Origin: Rhizobium leguminosarum | GTDB taxonomy: Bacteria; Pseudomonadota; Alphaproteobacteria; Rhizobiales; Rhizobiaceae | Direction of reading: 5' to 3' | DNA: 64,000 nt | Assembly: GCF_004123835.1 (NCBI RefSeq) | Contig: NZ_MZMU01000012.1 | Location: 558,001 to 622,000 of the forward strand | Shown: positions 35,243 through 44,247 of the stretch, piece by piece | How positions within the stretch are numbered: the stretch's first letter is position 1 | How the letters are laid out: each line of letters opens with the position of its first letter | Program-made: the position numbers and the translations under genes | Notes under the pieces: model-generated | What the model saw: the letters and a program-made list of their open reading frames with translations, nothing else | What the model was told of the DNA's origin: nothing | Databases searched by the model: none

Positions 35243-36418
35243 ATGAAGCCGCACCACCGCATTTTCTTCATTCAGTTTGCCGTGGCCCTTTCGCTGGGGG
35301 CGTTTGTCTCGCGGTTGCCCGACCTTCAAATCAAGTTCAGCCTGACAGAGGGAGAGCTGGGCCTTTTGCTCGCTGTCATGTCCTCCGGGGTTCTCTGCGG
35401 GTTGACGTTCTCGGTGAGGCTCATCGAGAGGCTCGGTGCGCGCACCACGGCCTTCGTCACCGTCTTCGGTGCGGCGCTGTTTTTCGCGCTGATCCCCTGG
35501 ATGCCTTCAGCTCTTCTGGCGGTGCCGTTGTTCTTCATTGCCGGCATTTTCACCGGCGCATTCGAGATCAACGCCAATATCGAAACCGATCGCCATGAGG
35601 CGTTGCTCGGGTACCGCATCATGAGCCGGGCTCACGGCATGTGGAGCCTCGGCTTCTGCATCACCGCCCTTGTTGCCGCCGGCATGCGGCAGGCCGCTGT
35701 CTCCATCGAACTGCATAGCTTCATCACCCTCGTGACCGTCTTGGTTGCGGGGTCGATCGTTTTCGCCAGGATCGAGAACGCGCCCCAGCGGCAGGACGCG
35801 CACCCGGGAGATAGTCCGCATATCGCTTTTCCGACGATCGGGCTGCTGCCCCTTTGCCTGATAGGCGCAGCTCCGCTTCTTGCCGAAGGCGCAAGCGTCG
35901 ATTGGTCGGCGATCTATATGCGCGACGTATTCGCGGTCGAACCCTTCGTTGGCGGGCTCAGCGTGACCATTTTCTCCTTGCTCATCGCCATCGGACGGCT
36001 CGGCATGGACCCCGTCATCGACCGCTTCAATCCGCGGCCGGTCGCAATCACTCTCCTTGGGATCGCGGCCGTCGGTGTTGTCATGGTTGCGACGGCGACA
36101 CATCCTGTTGTCGCGCTCGCAGGCTTTGGCCTGACGGGTATCGGCTGTTCTTCGGTCTATCCGCTTGCCATCTCGGCTGCGGCCCGACGCACGGATCGAC
36201 CCGCACCCGTCAACGTTGCAGCGCTCGGGCAGACGACGTTCCTTGTGTTTTTCGCCGGGCCGCCACTGCTCGGTTTCGTTGCCGAACACTTCGGCATCCG
36301 CTTTTCGTACTGGGCGGTCGTGCCTGTTCTCGCCGCAGCACTGCTGGTCACCAGGGCACTTGCCGCGGATCCTGCCCCGGTCACAGGCCAACCCGAACCG
36401 GCGCAACCACACGGTTGA
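35243..36418 (+). CDS. MFS transporter
   Basis: 391 residues with 12 hydrophobic segments and a central loop near 185-200. The N-terminal half shows RLPDLQIKFSLTEGELGLLL and the helix 2-3 loop SVRLIERLGARTTAF in the place of the MFS motif A. It resembles the YbjJ/fucose-permease-like group by eye. The substrate is unknown. It is followed by a likely terminator at 36463. Confidence 0.88.
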   Translation: MKPHHRIFFIQFAVALSLGAFVSRLPDLQIKFSLTEGELGLLLAVMSSGVLCGLTFSVRLIERLGARTTAFVTVFGAALFFALIPWMPSALLAVPLFFIAGIFTGAFEINANIETDRHEALLGYRIMSRAHGMWSLGFCITALVAAGMRQAAVSIELHSFITLVTVLVAGSIVFARIENAPQRQDAHPGDSPHIAFPTIGLLPLCLIGAAPLLAEGASVDWSAIYMRDVFAVEPFVGGLSVTIFSLLIAIGRLGMDPVIDRFNPRPVAITLLGIAAVGVVMVATATHPVVALAGFGLTGIGCSSVYPLAISAAARRTDRPAPVNVAALGQTTFLVFFAGPPLLGFVAEHFGIRFSYWAVVPVLAAALLVTRALAADPAPVTGQPEPAQPHG

Positions 36419-36462
36419 CACGCCACGCCGGCCTCCGCTGTCCTAAGCTCATTCACGTCCGC

Positions 36463-36490
36463 AACCGGAGGGGCAACCTCCGGCTTTTGC
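36463..36490 (+). terminator. Rho-independent terminator after the MFS gene
   Basis: CCGGAGG (36465-36471), five bases, CCTCCGG (36477-36483), then CTTTTGC. A strong stem with a short T-run 45 bp after the stop codon. Confidence 0.6.
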
Positions 36491-36918
36491 TGGTGAATTG
36501 GGTGAGAGCGATGTATTTCCCATCACGTCGAAGTATTATTAGCGGCCATCGGAAATATAGCTCGTATAGGTGAGGAGCTAATTCCGCGCACTGTCGTCAA
36601 CTCTTGGCGAATGGTTTTGCTGCTCAAGCATTGCGAACGCAGTCCATCTCGTCTGAATAGACCTAGTTGGGATGGCGAAACTTCCAGCCTTTCGGCCCAG
36701 CAAAACATATGTTTTGCGGGGTTTCGATGGTCGTGTCCGGCCAAAAGGCAGGCTCGCCTACGGAGCTTCGCGCCTCGCTTCGGACAAATTTCTGCCGCCA
36801 AAATGCCAGTATTAGTTGTTTCTAAATCACGCCATAATTCGCATCTACGTTGCCGCGCCTGTTTTATTCTTCGCCACATTTCGGAATTTCAACATTATAC
36901 AAACAATGGTGGGTAACT
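36491..36918. other. Lower-GC gap, no supported gene
   Basis: About 430 bp, AT-richer than its surroundings. Two overlapping open frames (36611-36916 plus, 36523-36879 minus) lack ribosome sites and family features. The segment may be acquired DNA or a decayed gene; the last 60 bp would carry the promoter of the next gene. Confidence 0.35.
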
Positions 36919-37341
36919 ATGAAGGTTATTCTCGTCATCGTCCTCACGGCGCTTGCCGTGCCCTGTGAGGCAGACATGCTCGTTACGGCGTCCCGATACA
37001 AAAGCATGCACGAACGCTCCATCTCCTTCCTCAGCATCAATCCGCGCAGGGTATCGTGGTGCGGGGCGTTCCTGGCCTTTGTCGCCAAGCGATCTTCGCG
37101 GCAACCGCCGCCCAACCCCAACTTGGCGGCGTCCTGGAGGAAGTTCGGTAAGCCGGTCGGCGTCCGCTCCGCCAGGCGAGGGGATGTCGTGGTGATCCGC
37201 ACCGGCCGGCGCTTTCATGTGAGCCTGTTCGATCACATCGATCAGCGCCGGCAGTACGTCTACCTGTTCGGCGGCAACCAATCCAACCGAGTCCAGCTAT
37301 CCAGATATCGCGCCAGTTCGGTCGTCGCCGTGCGACGATGA
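36919..37341 (+). CDS. Exported CHAP/NlpC-P60-like protein (TIGR02594-like)
   Basis: 140 residues. A signal peptide (1-18, ending CEA) precedes a small papain-fold domain: Cys in SWCGAFLAFVAKR near 48 and His in RFHVSLFDH near 99 are in the places of the nucleophile and general base, and GDVVVIR lies between. The family includes small peptidoglycan hydrolases and phage-type proteins. It stands alone after a lower-GC gap and before an AT-rich palindrome, which hints at horizontal origin. The activity is inferred. Confidence 0.65.
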   Translation: MKVILVIVLTALAVPCEADMLVTASRYKSMHERSISFLSINPRRVSWCGAFLAFVAKRSSRQPPPNPNLAASWRKFGKPVGVRSARRGDVVVIRTGRRFHVSLFDHIDQRRQYVYLFGGNQSNRVQLSRYRASSVVAVRR

Positions 37342-37391
37342 TGCCGGCCTAAGGGAGCAGGCATCGCTTCTGAAAAAGGTGAAGTATCGCT

Positions 37392-37462
37392 CCTTAAAAA
37401 CCTCTTGTCTACAAAAGATGATTGAATTCAATATCTTGACGTTGATATAGAGGTTTTTAAGG
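37392..37462. repeat. AT-rich nested palindrome
   Basis: CCTTAAAAACCTCT (37392-37405) and AGAGGTTTTTAAGG (37449-37462) form a perfect 14-bp inverted repeat. Between them AAGATGATTGAATTC and its near complement make a second palindrome centred on GAATTC. It lies 51 bp after the CHAP-like gene and 123 bp from the end of the methyltransferase gene. It may be a bidirectional terminator, a protein-binding site or a tiny mobile element. Confidence 0.6.
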
Positions 37463-37584
37463 GGCTAACTTTCTATAAAGCAGGCAGGCAGTTTTTGCCG
37501 CAGATGTTTCGGGCTTTCCCGGAAAAAGTTTGGCTTCTCAAAAATCGTTCCAACCTCGACGGCAGCCGCCCGGCAAGTCGGCTT

Positions 37585-38370
37585 TCAGGTCTTGCGCGCC
37601 CTGACGTGGAGGAAGATCGGCGCGATGCGGGTATCGGCGACCATTGGCTCGGCGAGCGCCACCTCGACTGACGCCATGGGCTCGCCGAAAGCTTCGATCG
37701 TCAGCCCCGCTTCGACGATCATCGACACCCAGGTCGACAGCGTCCGGTGAAAACGCGGAATGGCAAAGGGCGTCAGCGTCGCCCGTTCTTCCTCGGGGAT
37801 GGAGGAGAAAATCCAGCGCTCGACCCGGCCGTCGCTCTCGTCGAAATAATCGGCAATCTCAACGGCGACGGGCTCGCCGGCCTGATTGCGGATATTGCGC
37901 CGCGTCGGCGGCACGAAGCAGGGATGCAGGATCGAAAACTGCAGGAAGCCGCCGGGCTTCAGGACGCGGTGGATGCGCTTCAGCACCTGGCGCTGATCGG
38001 CCATGTCCATCATCGACATGAAGGCGGTGACGAAATCGAAACTCGCCTCCGGGAAATCGATGCCTTGGCCGTCGCCGAGCACGTAATCAATGCCGAGCGG
38101 CGCTTGCGCCTCGGTCTCGCGGGCATAACGAATGAAGGTCGGGGCGATGTCGAGACCGATCATGCGGGCGCCGAGGCGAGCGACGGCGCGGGTGTTGGAA
38201 CCTTCGCCGCAGCCGAGATCGAGCCCGGCAAGGCCCACGACCGGCGGCAGCATCTTCAGAAAGGCCGGCGTGTTCAGCGCGTCGCGATACTTGTCGTAAC
38301 CGGCGCGGCTATAGAGCGTCCAGGTCTCGGCATTGCTCTCCCAATGGGCGGCGACATCATTGGCGTTCAT
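37585..38370 (-). CDS. Class I SAM-dependent methyltransferase
   Basis: 261 residues. The SAM-binding motif I is GLDLGCGEGSNTRAVA near 49-64, motif II GLDIAPTFIRYA near 73-84, and the post-I acid GDGQGIDFP near 100. The central blocks (RIHRVLKPGGFLQFSILHP) match the Methyltransf_11/25 family. The substrate is unknown. It has no partner genes. A good Met start lies at 38370. Confidence 0.88.
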   Translation of the reverse strand: MNANDVAAHWESNAETWTLYSRAGYDKYRDALNTPAFLKMLPPVVGLAGLDLGCGEGSNTRAVARLGARMIGLDIAPTFIRYARETEAQAPLGIDYVLGDGQGIDFPEASFDFVTAFMSMMDMADQRQVLKRIHRVLKPGGFLQFSILHPCFVPPTRRNIRNQAGEPVAVEIADYFDESDGRVERWIFSSIPEEERATLTPFAIPRFHRTLSTWVSMIVEAGLTIEAFGEPMASVEVALAEPMVADTRIAPIFLHVRARKT

Positions 38371-38524
38371 GGCTCTGCTCCTTGCTCGATCTGGATGGGC
38401 GGGGAGCTATAGGCGGTGCGGGTGACAATGGGAAGACAGGCCGTCCACTGTAAGTTGTTCACGCCTATGGATCATGACCAAGTTCGCGTGCACTATCATG
38501 CGATCGAGAGGATAGGGGGCTGCT

Positions 38525-39001
38525 GTGTCCGACGAAGTGATCATCCGTGAGCTGGTCGGCCTCGATCAGACGATGACAATTTTCCCGCTGTACAGCCAGG
38601 TTAGTCGCCTGAGTGAGGCCGTGGTTTGCCAACGACTTTCAGCCATGTTTGCACAGGGCAACTATCGCTGCATAGCAGCCTACATCGACGAACGGATGGT
38701 GGGTGCGTCGGGTTTCTGGACCGGCACTCAGTTGTGGTGCGGCAAGTATGTCGAGGCGGACAATGTAGTGGTAGACAGCGCCCAGCGCAGTCAAGGCATC
38801 GGTGGCAAGATGATGGCGTGGATCGAGGCGGAGGCGGAGCGGATTGAATGCGCGGTGATCCGTATTGCCATGGTGCTGGGAAGGGAGCGTACGCACCAGT
38901 TCTACGCGAGAAACGGCTACTTCGACGACGGCCTGCTGATGGTGAAAGCCCTAAGTCGCGGTGCGGCCGAGTTTCCGGAATATGTCTCTCAACAAGTTTG
39001 A
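38525..39001 (+). CDS. GNAT family N-acetyltransferase
   Basis: 158 residues. The acetyl-CoA loop is seen as VVDSAQRSQGIGGKMMAWIE near 80-99 (Q-x-x-G-I-G), followed by a helix and the C-terminal RTHQFYARNGY. The N-terminal part reads as an acceptor-binding half. The substrate is unknown. It is the only plus-strand gene between two minus-strand blocks and has a GC hairpin 60 bp downstream. The first codon at 38525 is GTG. Confidence 0.85.
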   Translation: MSDEVIIRELVGLDQTMTIFPLYSQVSRLSEAVVCQRLSAMFAQGNYRCIAAYIDERMVGASGFWTGTQLWCGKYVEADNVVVDSAQRSQGIGGKMMAWIEAEAERIECAVIRIAMVLGRERTHQFYARNGYFDDGLLMVKALSRGAAEFPEYVSQQV

Positions 39002-39060
39002 CCGGTCCCGCAGCTTGGCCGCAAGTGCCACCACTGGCGCAAAGCGGGACGGACGGAAGA

Positions 39061-39088
39061 ATTGCCCGCCTTGTGCGGGCGGCGATTT
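39061..39088 (+). terminator. Weak terminator hairpin after the GNAT gene
   Basis: GCCCGC-N5-GCGGGC followed by GGCGATTTT, 60 bp after the GNAT stop codon. Confidence 0.4.
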
Positions 39089-39107
39089 TGCGGTCGCGTG
39101 ACCGAGT

Positions 39108-39428
39108 TTAGAGATGCCGGGGTACCTTGACCTTCAGTAGCTGCACGAGCACGGGGTCCATGAAATCATAGTCGTCAGGAATATCAAGGCATATCAACCG
39201 TTTGCCCTTGAGGGCTGAGCGATGCCGGCTCTGGACTTTCGTACGGTGAGCTTTCTCCATGACGAAGACGATATCGGCCCATTCGATGAGCTCGTTCGAT
39301 AGTGGGATTTCGGCATCGTTGTTCGTGCCGGCCGAGGAGACCTCGATCTCCGGCCAGCCCGCGAAGACCTGTTCGGCCGTCGGGCTGCGAAGCTTGTTCT
39401 GACTACAGACGAACAGGACGTTTTTCAC
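39108..39428 (-). CDS. Short low-molecular-weight protein tyrosine phosphatase-like protein
   Basis: 106 residues from GTG 39428; the open frame upstream is rejected because the fold starts at VKNVLFVCSQNKLRS. The P-loop is C-x4-L-R-S at about 8-15 (CSQNKLRS), a variant of CX5R. A DPVL motif near 95 takes the place of the DP acid loop. It is shorter than typical LMW-PTPs (about 150). Family members may act on phosphoprotein or phosphoarginine; the substrate here is unknown. It is downstream of the PLP enzyme gene on the same strand. Confidence 0.8.
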   Translation of the reverse strand: MKNVLFVCSQNKLRSPTAEQVFAGWPEIEVSSAGTNNDAEIPLSNELIEWADIVFVMEKAHRTKVQSRHRSALKGKRLICLDIPDDYDFMDPVLVQLLKVKVPRHL

Positions 39429-39505
39429 GTTTCGATCTCTCTTGGGGTGAGCGAGGCCCGCGATAGCACAATTCCGTGTCCGGGCGCACCAAGGGAGTTG
39501 ATGCG

Positions 39506-40909
39506 TCACCGCAGGTTCACACTCTTGAACGCGGCGATGATGCTTTGGGCGGCGAGTTGGGCCTCATCTGACGTCGTTTGGAAATTGGTGACGGAGAGGC
39601 GCAGGACGTCACGGCCGCGCCATTTGGCGCCGCCGGCGAAGATGATGCCGTCCGCCTGGATCTTTGCGATCGTCTTTCGCGTCAGCGCGTCGCCTTCTTC
39701 GGAGGGCAGGTCAGTTCCGAAGCGGATGACGAGCTGGTTCAGCGTCACCTCGTTCAGAGTGGCGATGCCCGGTTGTTGCGACAGGAGATCGGCCACCAGC
39801 CGCGCTGAGGCGCAACACTGGTCGATCAAGGCGGCGATGCCGTCGCGGCCGAGATGTTTCAGCATCGCCCAGGTGGCAAAGCCGCGCGCTCTTCTCGAAA
39901 GCTCGGGCACGTAGTGGGAAGGATCGCGTTCGCCTTCGCCGGCGAGCGGCAGGTAGCTCGCGGCGATCGTCATGGCGCGGCGATGGGCGAGCTCGTTGCG
40001 GACGATCGCATAGCCGCAATCATAGGGCGTCTGCAGCCATTTGTGGCCGTCTGTCGCCCAGCTGTCGGCCGCTTCGATGCCGCGGCTGAGGTGGCTGGTC
40101 TTCGCTGACGCCTGCGCCCAGAGGCCGAAGGCGCCATCGACATGCACCCAGGCGCCTTTCGCCTTCAGCGGCGGGATGATCCTGCCAAAATTGTCGAAAG
40201 CCCCGGTATTGATCTGCCCAGCTTGAAGAACGGCGATCAAGGGACCGCCGATGGAATCGAGCGCCCCCACGAATGCCGTCGGGTCGATCCGGCCCATGGC
40301 GTCGGTGGGCAGGCGCAGCACGCGATCATGGCCGAGGCCGAGGAACTGAAGCGCGGAGAAGACGGTCGTGTGGGCGTCGTCGCCGATCAGCACGGTAATC
40401 TCCGGCGCCCCGAACAGGCCCTTTGCGTCGGCATCCCAGCCCACCTGACGCAGCACCTCGCCGCGGGCGGCGGCAAGGCAGGTGAAGTTCGCCACCGTCG
40501 CGCCGGTGACGAAGCCGACCGAGCTTTCGGCCGGCAGCTTCAGGAGATCGAGAAGCCATCTCGCCGCGACGGTCTCGACGGCGGCTGCGGCCGGGGCGGC
40601 GGCATGGTTTCCGGCATTCTGGCCCCAGGCGCTGGTGAGGAAATCGGCCGCGACCCCGACCGGATGGGAGCCGCCGATGACCCAGCCGAAAAAGCGCGGC
40701 CCAGTGGTTGCATGCAGCCCGGGTTCGGCGCCGTCCGAAAGACGCCTGATGACATCAAGCATATCGGAACCGGCCGCCGGCAGCGGCTCGTCGAAACAGG
40801 CAAGCGAGGCGGCGTAGTCGTGGGTGGGCATATGGCGGGCGCGTGCTGCCTGCCGGAACGCGGCCGCAAGCCGGGCGGCTTCCTGAAACAGAGATGCGAT
40901 TGCCGACAT
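39506..40909 (-). CDS. PLP-dependent group II decarboxylase
   Basis: 467 residues, aspartate-aminotransferase fold. The PLP-binding Lys lies in SWATDGHKWLQTPYD near 300, and the cofactor Asp in WVHVDGAFGLWA near 258. FVTGATVANFTCLAAAR near 125 is the phosphate-binding block. The sequence is of the aromatic-L-amino-acid/glutamate decarboxylase family. It would decarboxylate an amino acid; which one cannot be read. The downstream phosphatase-like gene starts 78 bp later. Confidence 0.9.
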   Translation of the reverse strand: MSAIASLFQEAARLAAAFRQAARARHMPTHDYAASLACFDEPLPAAGSDMLDVIRRLSDGAEPGLHATTGPRFFGWVIGGSHPVGVAADFLTSAWGQNAGNHAAAPAAAAVETVAARWLLDLLKLPAESSVGFVTGATVANFTCLAAARGEVLRQVGWDADAKGLFGAPEITVLIGDDAHTTVFSALQFLGLGHDRVLRLPTDAMGRIDPTAFVGALDSIGGPLIAVLQAGQINTGAFDNFGRIIPPLKAKGAWVHVDGAFGLWAQASAKTSHLSRGIEAADSWATDGHKWLQTPYDCGYAIVRNELAHRRAMTIAASYLPLAGEGERDPSHYVPELSRRARGFATWAMLKHLGRDGIAALIDQCCASARLVADLLSQQPGIATLNEVTLNQLVIRFGTDLPSEEGDALTRKTIAKIQADGIIFAGGAKWRGRDVLRLSVTNFQTTSDEAQLAAQSIIAAFKSVNLR

Positions 40910-41207
40910 GCGAATCCCCCTGCCGCCGCCGATCCTGAGGGGCTGCCCTCAAAAGCAGGCTGCTGGCGCCAAGCAATCGCCGACGCTGTCTTCGCCCGGG
41001 AGGCCCAGATCGGGGCTCCGGGGCCTTCTCGTGCTTGCCGAGACCTCAAGACAAATTGAGCATCGGCGAGAGGCTTCCTAAATATATACAATAATTACCT
41101 TATCCAGTGTTGTCCATTTCTCAAATTTGCGGCTCTTGTTGAAAATGATTGCCTTCGCTTCAAGTATCGTTCAATGATGTGGCAATATCATTTGCGCCAT
41201 TGTCAAG
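40910..41207. other. Divergent gap, no gene seen
   Basis: 298 bp between the decarboxylase and the repeat protein. The part 41075-41190 is AT-rich (AAATATATACAATAATTACC) and likely carries promoters. No repeats or RNA genes were recognised. Confidence 0.3.
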
Positions 41208-41678
41208 TTGGCGCTGCCAATCAGCGAGGGATATGCACTGAAATATTTCCTTCTCTACGCGCTGACATGCACGTTGGTCGGGATAGTTCTTCTCTTCATT
41301 ATCCATGAAGTTGTACCGTTCACGAGCGACAAGCCAACCGATCAATCGGTGGTCGGCTCAACTGATGAGCCAGTTGGCGGGCCAACCGAGCAATCGGTCC
41401 GACCAACCGGTGAGCCGTTGAACGCGGCAACCGGCAAGCCGATGCCGGCGCCAACCGGCGAGCCGGTGCCCAGGCGAACAACCGATCAATCCGCCGTCCA
41501 GCCAGCCGATCCCTTGGTTGTCCGATCCACCGGCCAGCCGGTCGACGGGCCAGCCCGCGAACCGGTGGTCGGGCCAACCGGCGAACCGGCTACGAGGCCG
41601 CCCGATCAATCGGTGGTTGGTCCGACCGGCGAACCGGTCGTCCGGAAGGGTGGCCGGCTGGGGAGCCCGGCGCAGTGA
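41208..41678 (+). CDS. Hypothetical single-span protein with PTGEPV-type repeats
   Basis: 156 residues from TTG 41208; no ATG is in frame and the ribosome site is weak, so the start is unsure. A single membrane helix (about 13-34, YFLLYALTCTLVGIVLLFII) precedes an extended region of imperfect 8-10 residue repeats of the type PTGEPV / PTDQSV, Pro- and Gln/Glu-rich, running to the C-terminus. It resembles a surface spacer or stalk. The repeat is also visible in DNA (41333-41665). No family recognised. Confidence 0.45.
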   Translation: MALPISEGYALKYFLLYALTCTLVGIVLLFIIHEVVPFTSDKPTDQSVVGSTDEPVGGPTEQSVRPTGEPLNAATGKPMPAPTGEPVPRRTTDQSAVQPADPLVVRSTGQPVDGPAREPVVGPTGEPATRPPDQSVVGPTGEPVVRKGGRLGSPAQ

Positions 41679-41810
41679 TCGGCGCTGAGATGATGGATTC
41701 CGTTCGATCTCGTAACGCCGAGCATGGGCTGAAGTACGAAGCTTGCTGACACCGGTTGACGGTTGGGACCATCTGTATTGAGAGTACCTCTCATCTTGCA
41801 GGAGGTTCAG

Positions 41811-42317
41811 ATGGATGGAAGCGGCACGACGATCAGGCATATCCAAGCAGACGAAGTGGAGGCTTTTCGGCGCATCCGTCTGGAAGCGCTTCACACCGAA
41901 CCGTCCCTCTTTGCAAGCCGCTACGAGGACTGGGAGGCTCTTTCTCTCGAGGAGTGGCGCAATCGCCTGAACGAGCCGGTTTTCATCGCCTTTCAGGATG
42001 GCGAACCCGTTGGCATAACGGGCCTGCTTCGACAGCGGTCGAGCAAGATGGCCCATCGCGCGACGATCATCATGGTCTACGTCAGAAGGAGCCTGCGCGG
42101 AACGGGGCTTGCCGCGAGACTGCTCAGTGCTGCCGCCGATCACGCGCGCGATATCGGCATCCTGCAACTGGAACTCTTCGTCAGCGCGGAGAATCCGGCG
42201 GCAATCCGGTTCTATCAGCGGGAAGGATTTTCCGAGATCGGCAGGATTCCCGGCGGGGTTCTGGAGGAGGGCAGGGAGATCGACGACGTCATGATGGCTC
42301 GCCGTCTGGTCGGTTAG
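41811..42317 (+). CDS. GNAT family N-acetyltransferase
   Basis: 168 residues from ATG 41811, with AGGAGG 5-6 nt upstream. The CoA-binding region is VYVRRSLRGTGLAARLLSAA near 85-104 (R-G-T-G-L-A) and the C-terminal block is ENPAAIRFYQREGFSEIGR. It resembles RimI/PhinothricinAT-like enzymes. The substrate is unknown. An ornithine cyclodeaminase-like gene follows 99 bp downstream. Confidence 0.88.
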   Translation: MDGSGTTIRHIQADEVEAFRRIRLEALHTEPSLFASRYEDWEALSLEEWRNRLNEPVFIAFQDGEPVGITGLLRQRSSKMAHRATIIMVYVRRSLRGTGLAARLLSAAADHARDIGILQLELFVSAENPAAIRFYQREGFSEIGRIPGGVLEEGREIDDVMMARRLVG

Positions 42318-42416
42318 GTCTCAGGCCGATGTTTCAGCGCATGTCGGCTTGCCTGGCCTATTGACCTCAAGTGGGGTTGGGGTTGCAGCATGCCGGCATG
42401 GGCTGGAGGTTTGGCT

Positions 42417-43337
42417 GTGACGAAAATTCTGAAAGACGAGGATCTGGTCGGCAGCGCGCTGATGGCGGTCGCGATCGATGCGCTCGAGACCGCTTTTCTC
42501 GCGAGGGCCGGCAATCGACTGATCTCTCCACCCCGGCACCATGTTTCGTTTCCCGATCGAGGCGATCTCGTCTTTACCGTCGGCGGCATCCTCGGCGACA
42601 AACCGCTCGCGGGCTTCCGGGTCTATGAAACATTCGACGGGGCGGAGCATTCGCAGATCGTCGCAGTGTGGTCGGCCGACGACGCGAAGCTCAAGGGCAT
42701 TATTCTCGGAGAGCGTCTCGGCAACCTCAGAACCGGTGCGATCGGAGGGCTCGCCATCCGGCATCTCAGCGCACTTGACGCCAGCATCGTCGGGATCCTC
42801 GGCAGCGGAGCGCAAGCACGAACCCAGCTTGCCGCGGCCGCCGCCGTTCGAAAACTGGACCGCGCCCGCGTCTATAGCCGCGACGAGAAAAATCGCGCCG
42901 CCTTTGCAGACGAGATGCAGCACACCTTGGGTATAGAAGTGGAGCCTGCCGGCAGCGCCTCTGAAGCCGTCGATGACGCCGACATCGTCATCTGTGCGAC
43001 GACGAGCCGAACGCCCGTCATTCATGCCAGGGATTTGAAGCGCGGCGTGCACATCAACACCGTCGGCCCGAAAACGCAGGAGGGATACGAACTCGGCCTG
43101 GATCTCGCCGATGTCGCGGCCGTGATCGCGACGGACTCTCCCGAACAGGCGCGCGCCTATGCTTCGCCGTTTTTCCTGGCCGGCTCCGGCAATGAACATC
43201 GCATGGCCGACCTTGCCGATATCATTGCCGGGAAAGCGGCAGGGCGAGGATCGCCTGGCGATACGACCCTGTTTTGCTCCGTCGGGTTGGCTGCAACCGA
43301 GGTCGTCGTCGCCTCGGCAATCCTCGATATGCTGTGA
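42417..43337 (+). CDS. Ornithine cyclodeaminase / mu-crystallin family protein
   Basis: 306 residues from GTG 42417, with GGAGG at 42405-42409 (7-nt spacing); an ATG at 42390 is less favoured. The Rossmann motif is GILGSGAQARTQLAA near 123-137, and the substrate half precedes it (RHHVSFPDRGDLVFTVGGI). The C-terminal VGLAATEVVVA is a family block. Members include ornithine cyclodeaminase, alanine dehydrogenase and ketimine reductase; the substrate is unknown. It ends 9 bp from the dapB stop on the other strand. Confidence 0.88.
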   Translation: MTKILKDEDLVGSALMAVAIDALETAFLARAGNRLISPPRHHVSFPDRGDLVFTVGGILGDKPLAGFRVYETFDGAEHSQIVAVWSADDAKLKGIILGERLGNLRTGAIGGLAIRHLSALDASIVGILGSGAQARTQLAAAAAVRKLDRARVYSRDEKNRAAFADEMQHTLGIEVEPAGSASEAVDDADIVICATTSRTPVIHARDLKRGVHINTVGPKTQEGYELGLDLADVAAVIATDSPEQARAYASPFFLAGSGNEHRMADLADIIAGKAAGRGSPGDTTLFCSVGLAATEVVVASAILDML

Positions 43338-43346
43338 GCCAGTTTC

Positions 43347-44117
43347 TCAGGCCAGCCCCAGCACATCCCCCATGGCGTATTCGCCGGGTGCGCGTCCTGC
43401 GATCCAGCGGGCGGCGGCGAGCGCGCCGCGGGCGAACATGCCGCGATCGAGAGCCGAATGGGAGAGCGTCACGGCTTCCTCGGCGGCAGCAAACAGGACG
43501 CTGTGTTCTCCGACGATCCCGCCTGCGCGCAAGACGGCGAAGCCGATTTCGCCGGTCGGGCGCTCACCGGTGATGCCGTCACGCCCGCGCCGCTCGACGG
43601 ATGCGAGGGAAACCCCGCGGCCCTCGGCGGCGGCTTCGCCGAGCATCAGCGCCGTACCGGACGGCGCGTCAATCTTCCTGTTGTGATGGGCTTCGAGGAT
43701 TTCGATATCCCAGCCATTCGCGGGAAGGGCGCGGGCGGCCTGGGCGACGAGGCCGACCAGCATGTTGACGCCGATGGAGAAATTGCCGGAGCGCAAGATC
43801 GGAATCGTGCGGGCGGCCTCTGCGATCCGTTCCAGTTCATCCGGCTCAAAACCCGTTGCCCCGATCACTAGGGCTGGTCCACCGGCCGACGCGCACAAAC
43901 CGGCAAGTTCGGCGGCCGCACGTCCCGTCGTGAAATCCAGGATCACGTCGGCCGCTCCGATCGCGGCCGAACGATCGATCAACCCGGCGCCTGCGGAGCC
44001 CTCGCGGCCGATGCCGCCGACGAACGCAAAATCCGGATCGGCCGCCAGCAGCGGCAGGATGGCACGACCCATGCGGCCGCTCGCGCCGGCGACGGCTATT
44101 TTGATTGGTGAAATCAC
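43347..44117 (-). CDS. dapB: 4-hydroxy-tetrahydrodipicolinate reductase
   Basis: 256 residues from GTG 44117, with AAGGAA upstream. The nucleotide-binding GASGRMGR near 10-17 and the family motif EAHHNRKIDAPSGTA near 142-156, with the catalytic His and Lys, are intact. It reduces hydroxy-tetrahydrodipicolinate in lysine and diaminopimelate synthesis. It is isolated from other lysine genes, so it may be a second copy; this cannot be decided here. Confidence 0.92.
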   Translation of the reverse strand: MISPIKIAVAGASGRMGRAILPLLAADPDFAFVGGIGREGSAGAGLIDRSAAIGAADVILDFTTGRAAAELAGLCASAGGPALVIGATGFEPDELERIAEAARTIPILRSGNFSIGVNMLVGLVAQAARALPANGWDIEILEAHHNRKIDAPSGTALMLGEAAAEGRGVSLASVERRGRDGITGERPTGEIGFAVLRAGGIVGEHSVLFAAAEEAVTLSHSALDRGMFARGALAAARWIAGRAPGEYAMGDVLGLA

Positions 44118-44247
44118 GGTCTTTCCTTGGCTCGCGATATTCCGACGGACGGCTGTTTGCATCGGCATTACGCCGGCGAATGGTATCTGCAACTACCGCA
44201 CTTGCGCTCCCGGGGCAAAGCAGGGCTCTCCAATGGCCGGCTGAGGC

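Noticed and set aside
36523..36916. Two overlapping open frames in the lower-GC gap
   Set aside because: No ribosome sites, no recognisable family, opposite strands over the same DNA.
41333..41665. Repeats considered as CRISPR or as a minus-strand repeat protein
   Set aside because: Repeats are short, degenerate, adjacent without unique spacers, and in frame with a protein that has a membrane anchor; the minus-strand frame has no start signal.
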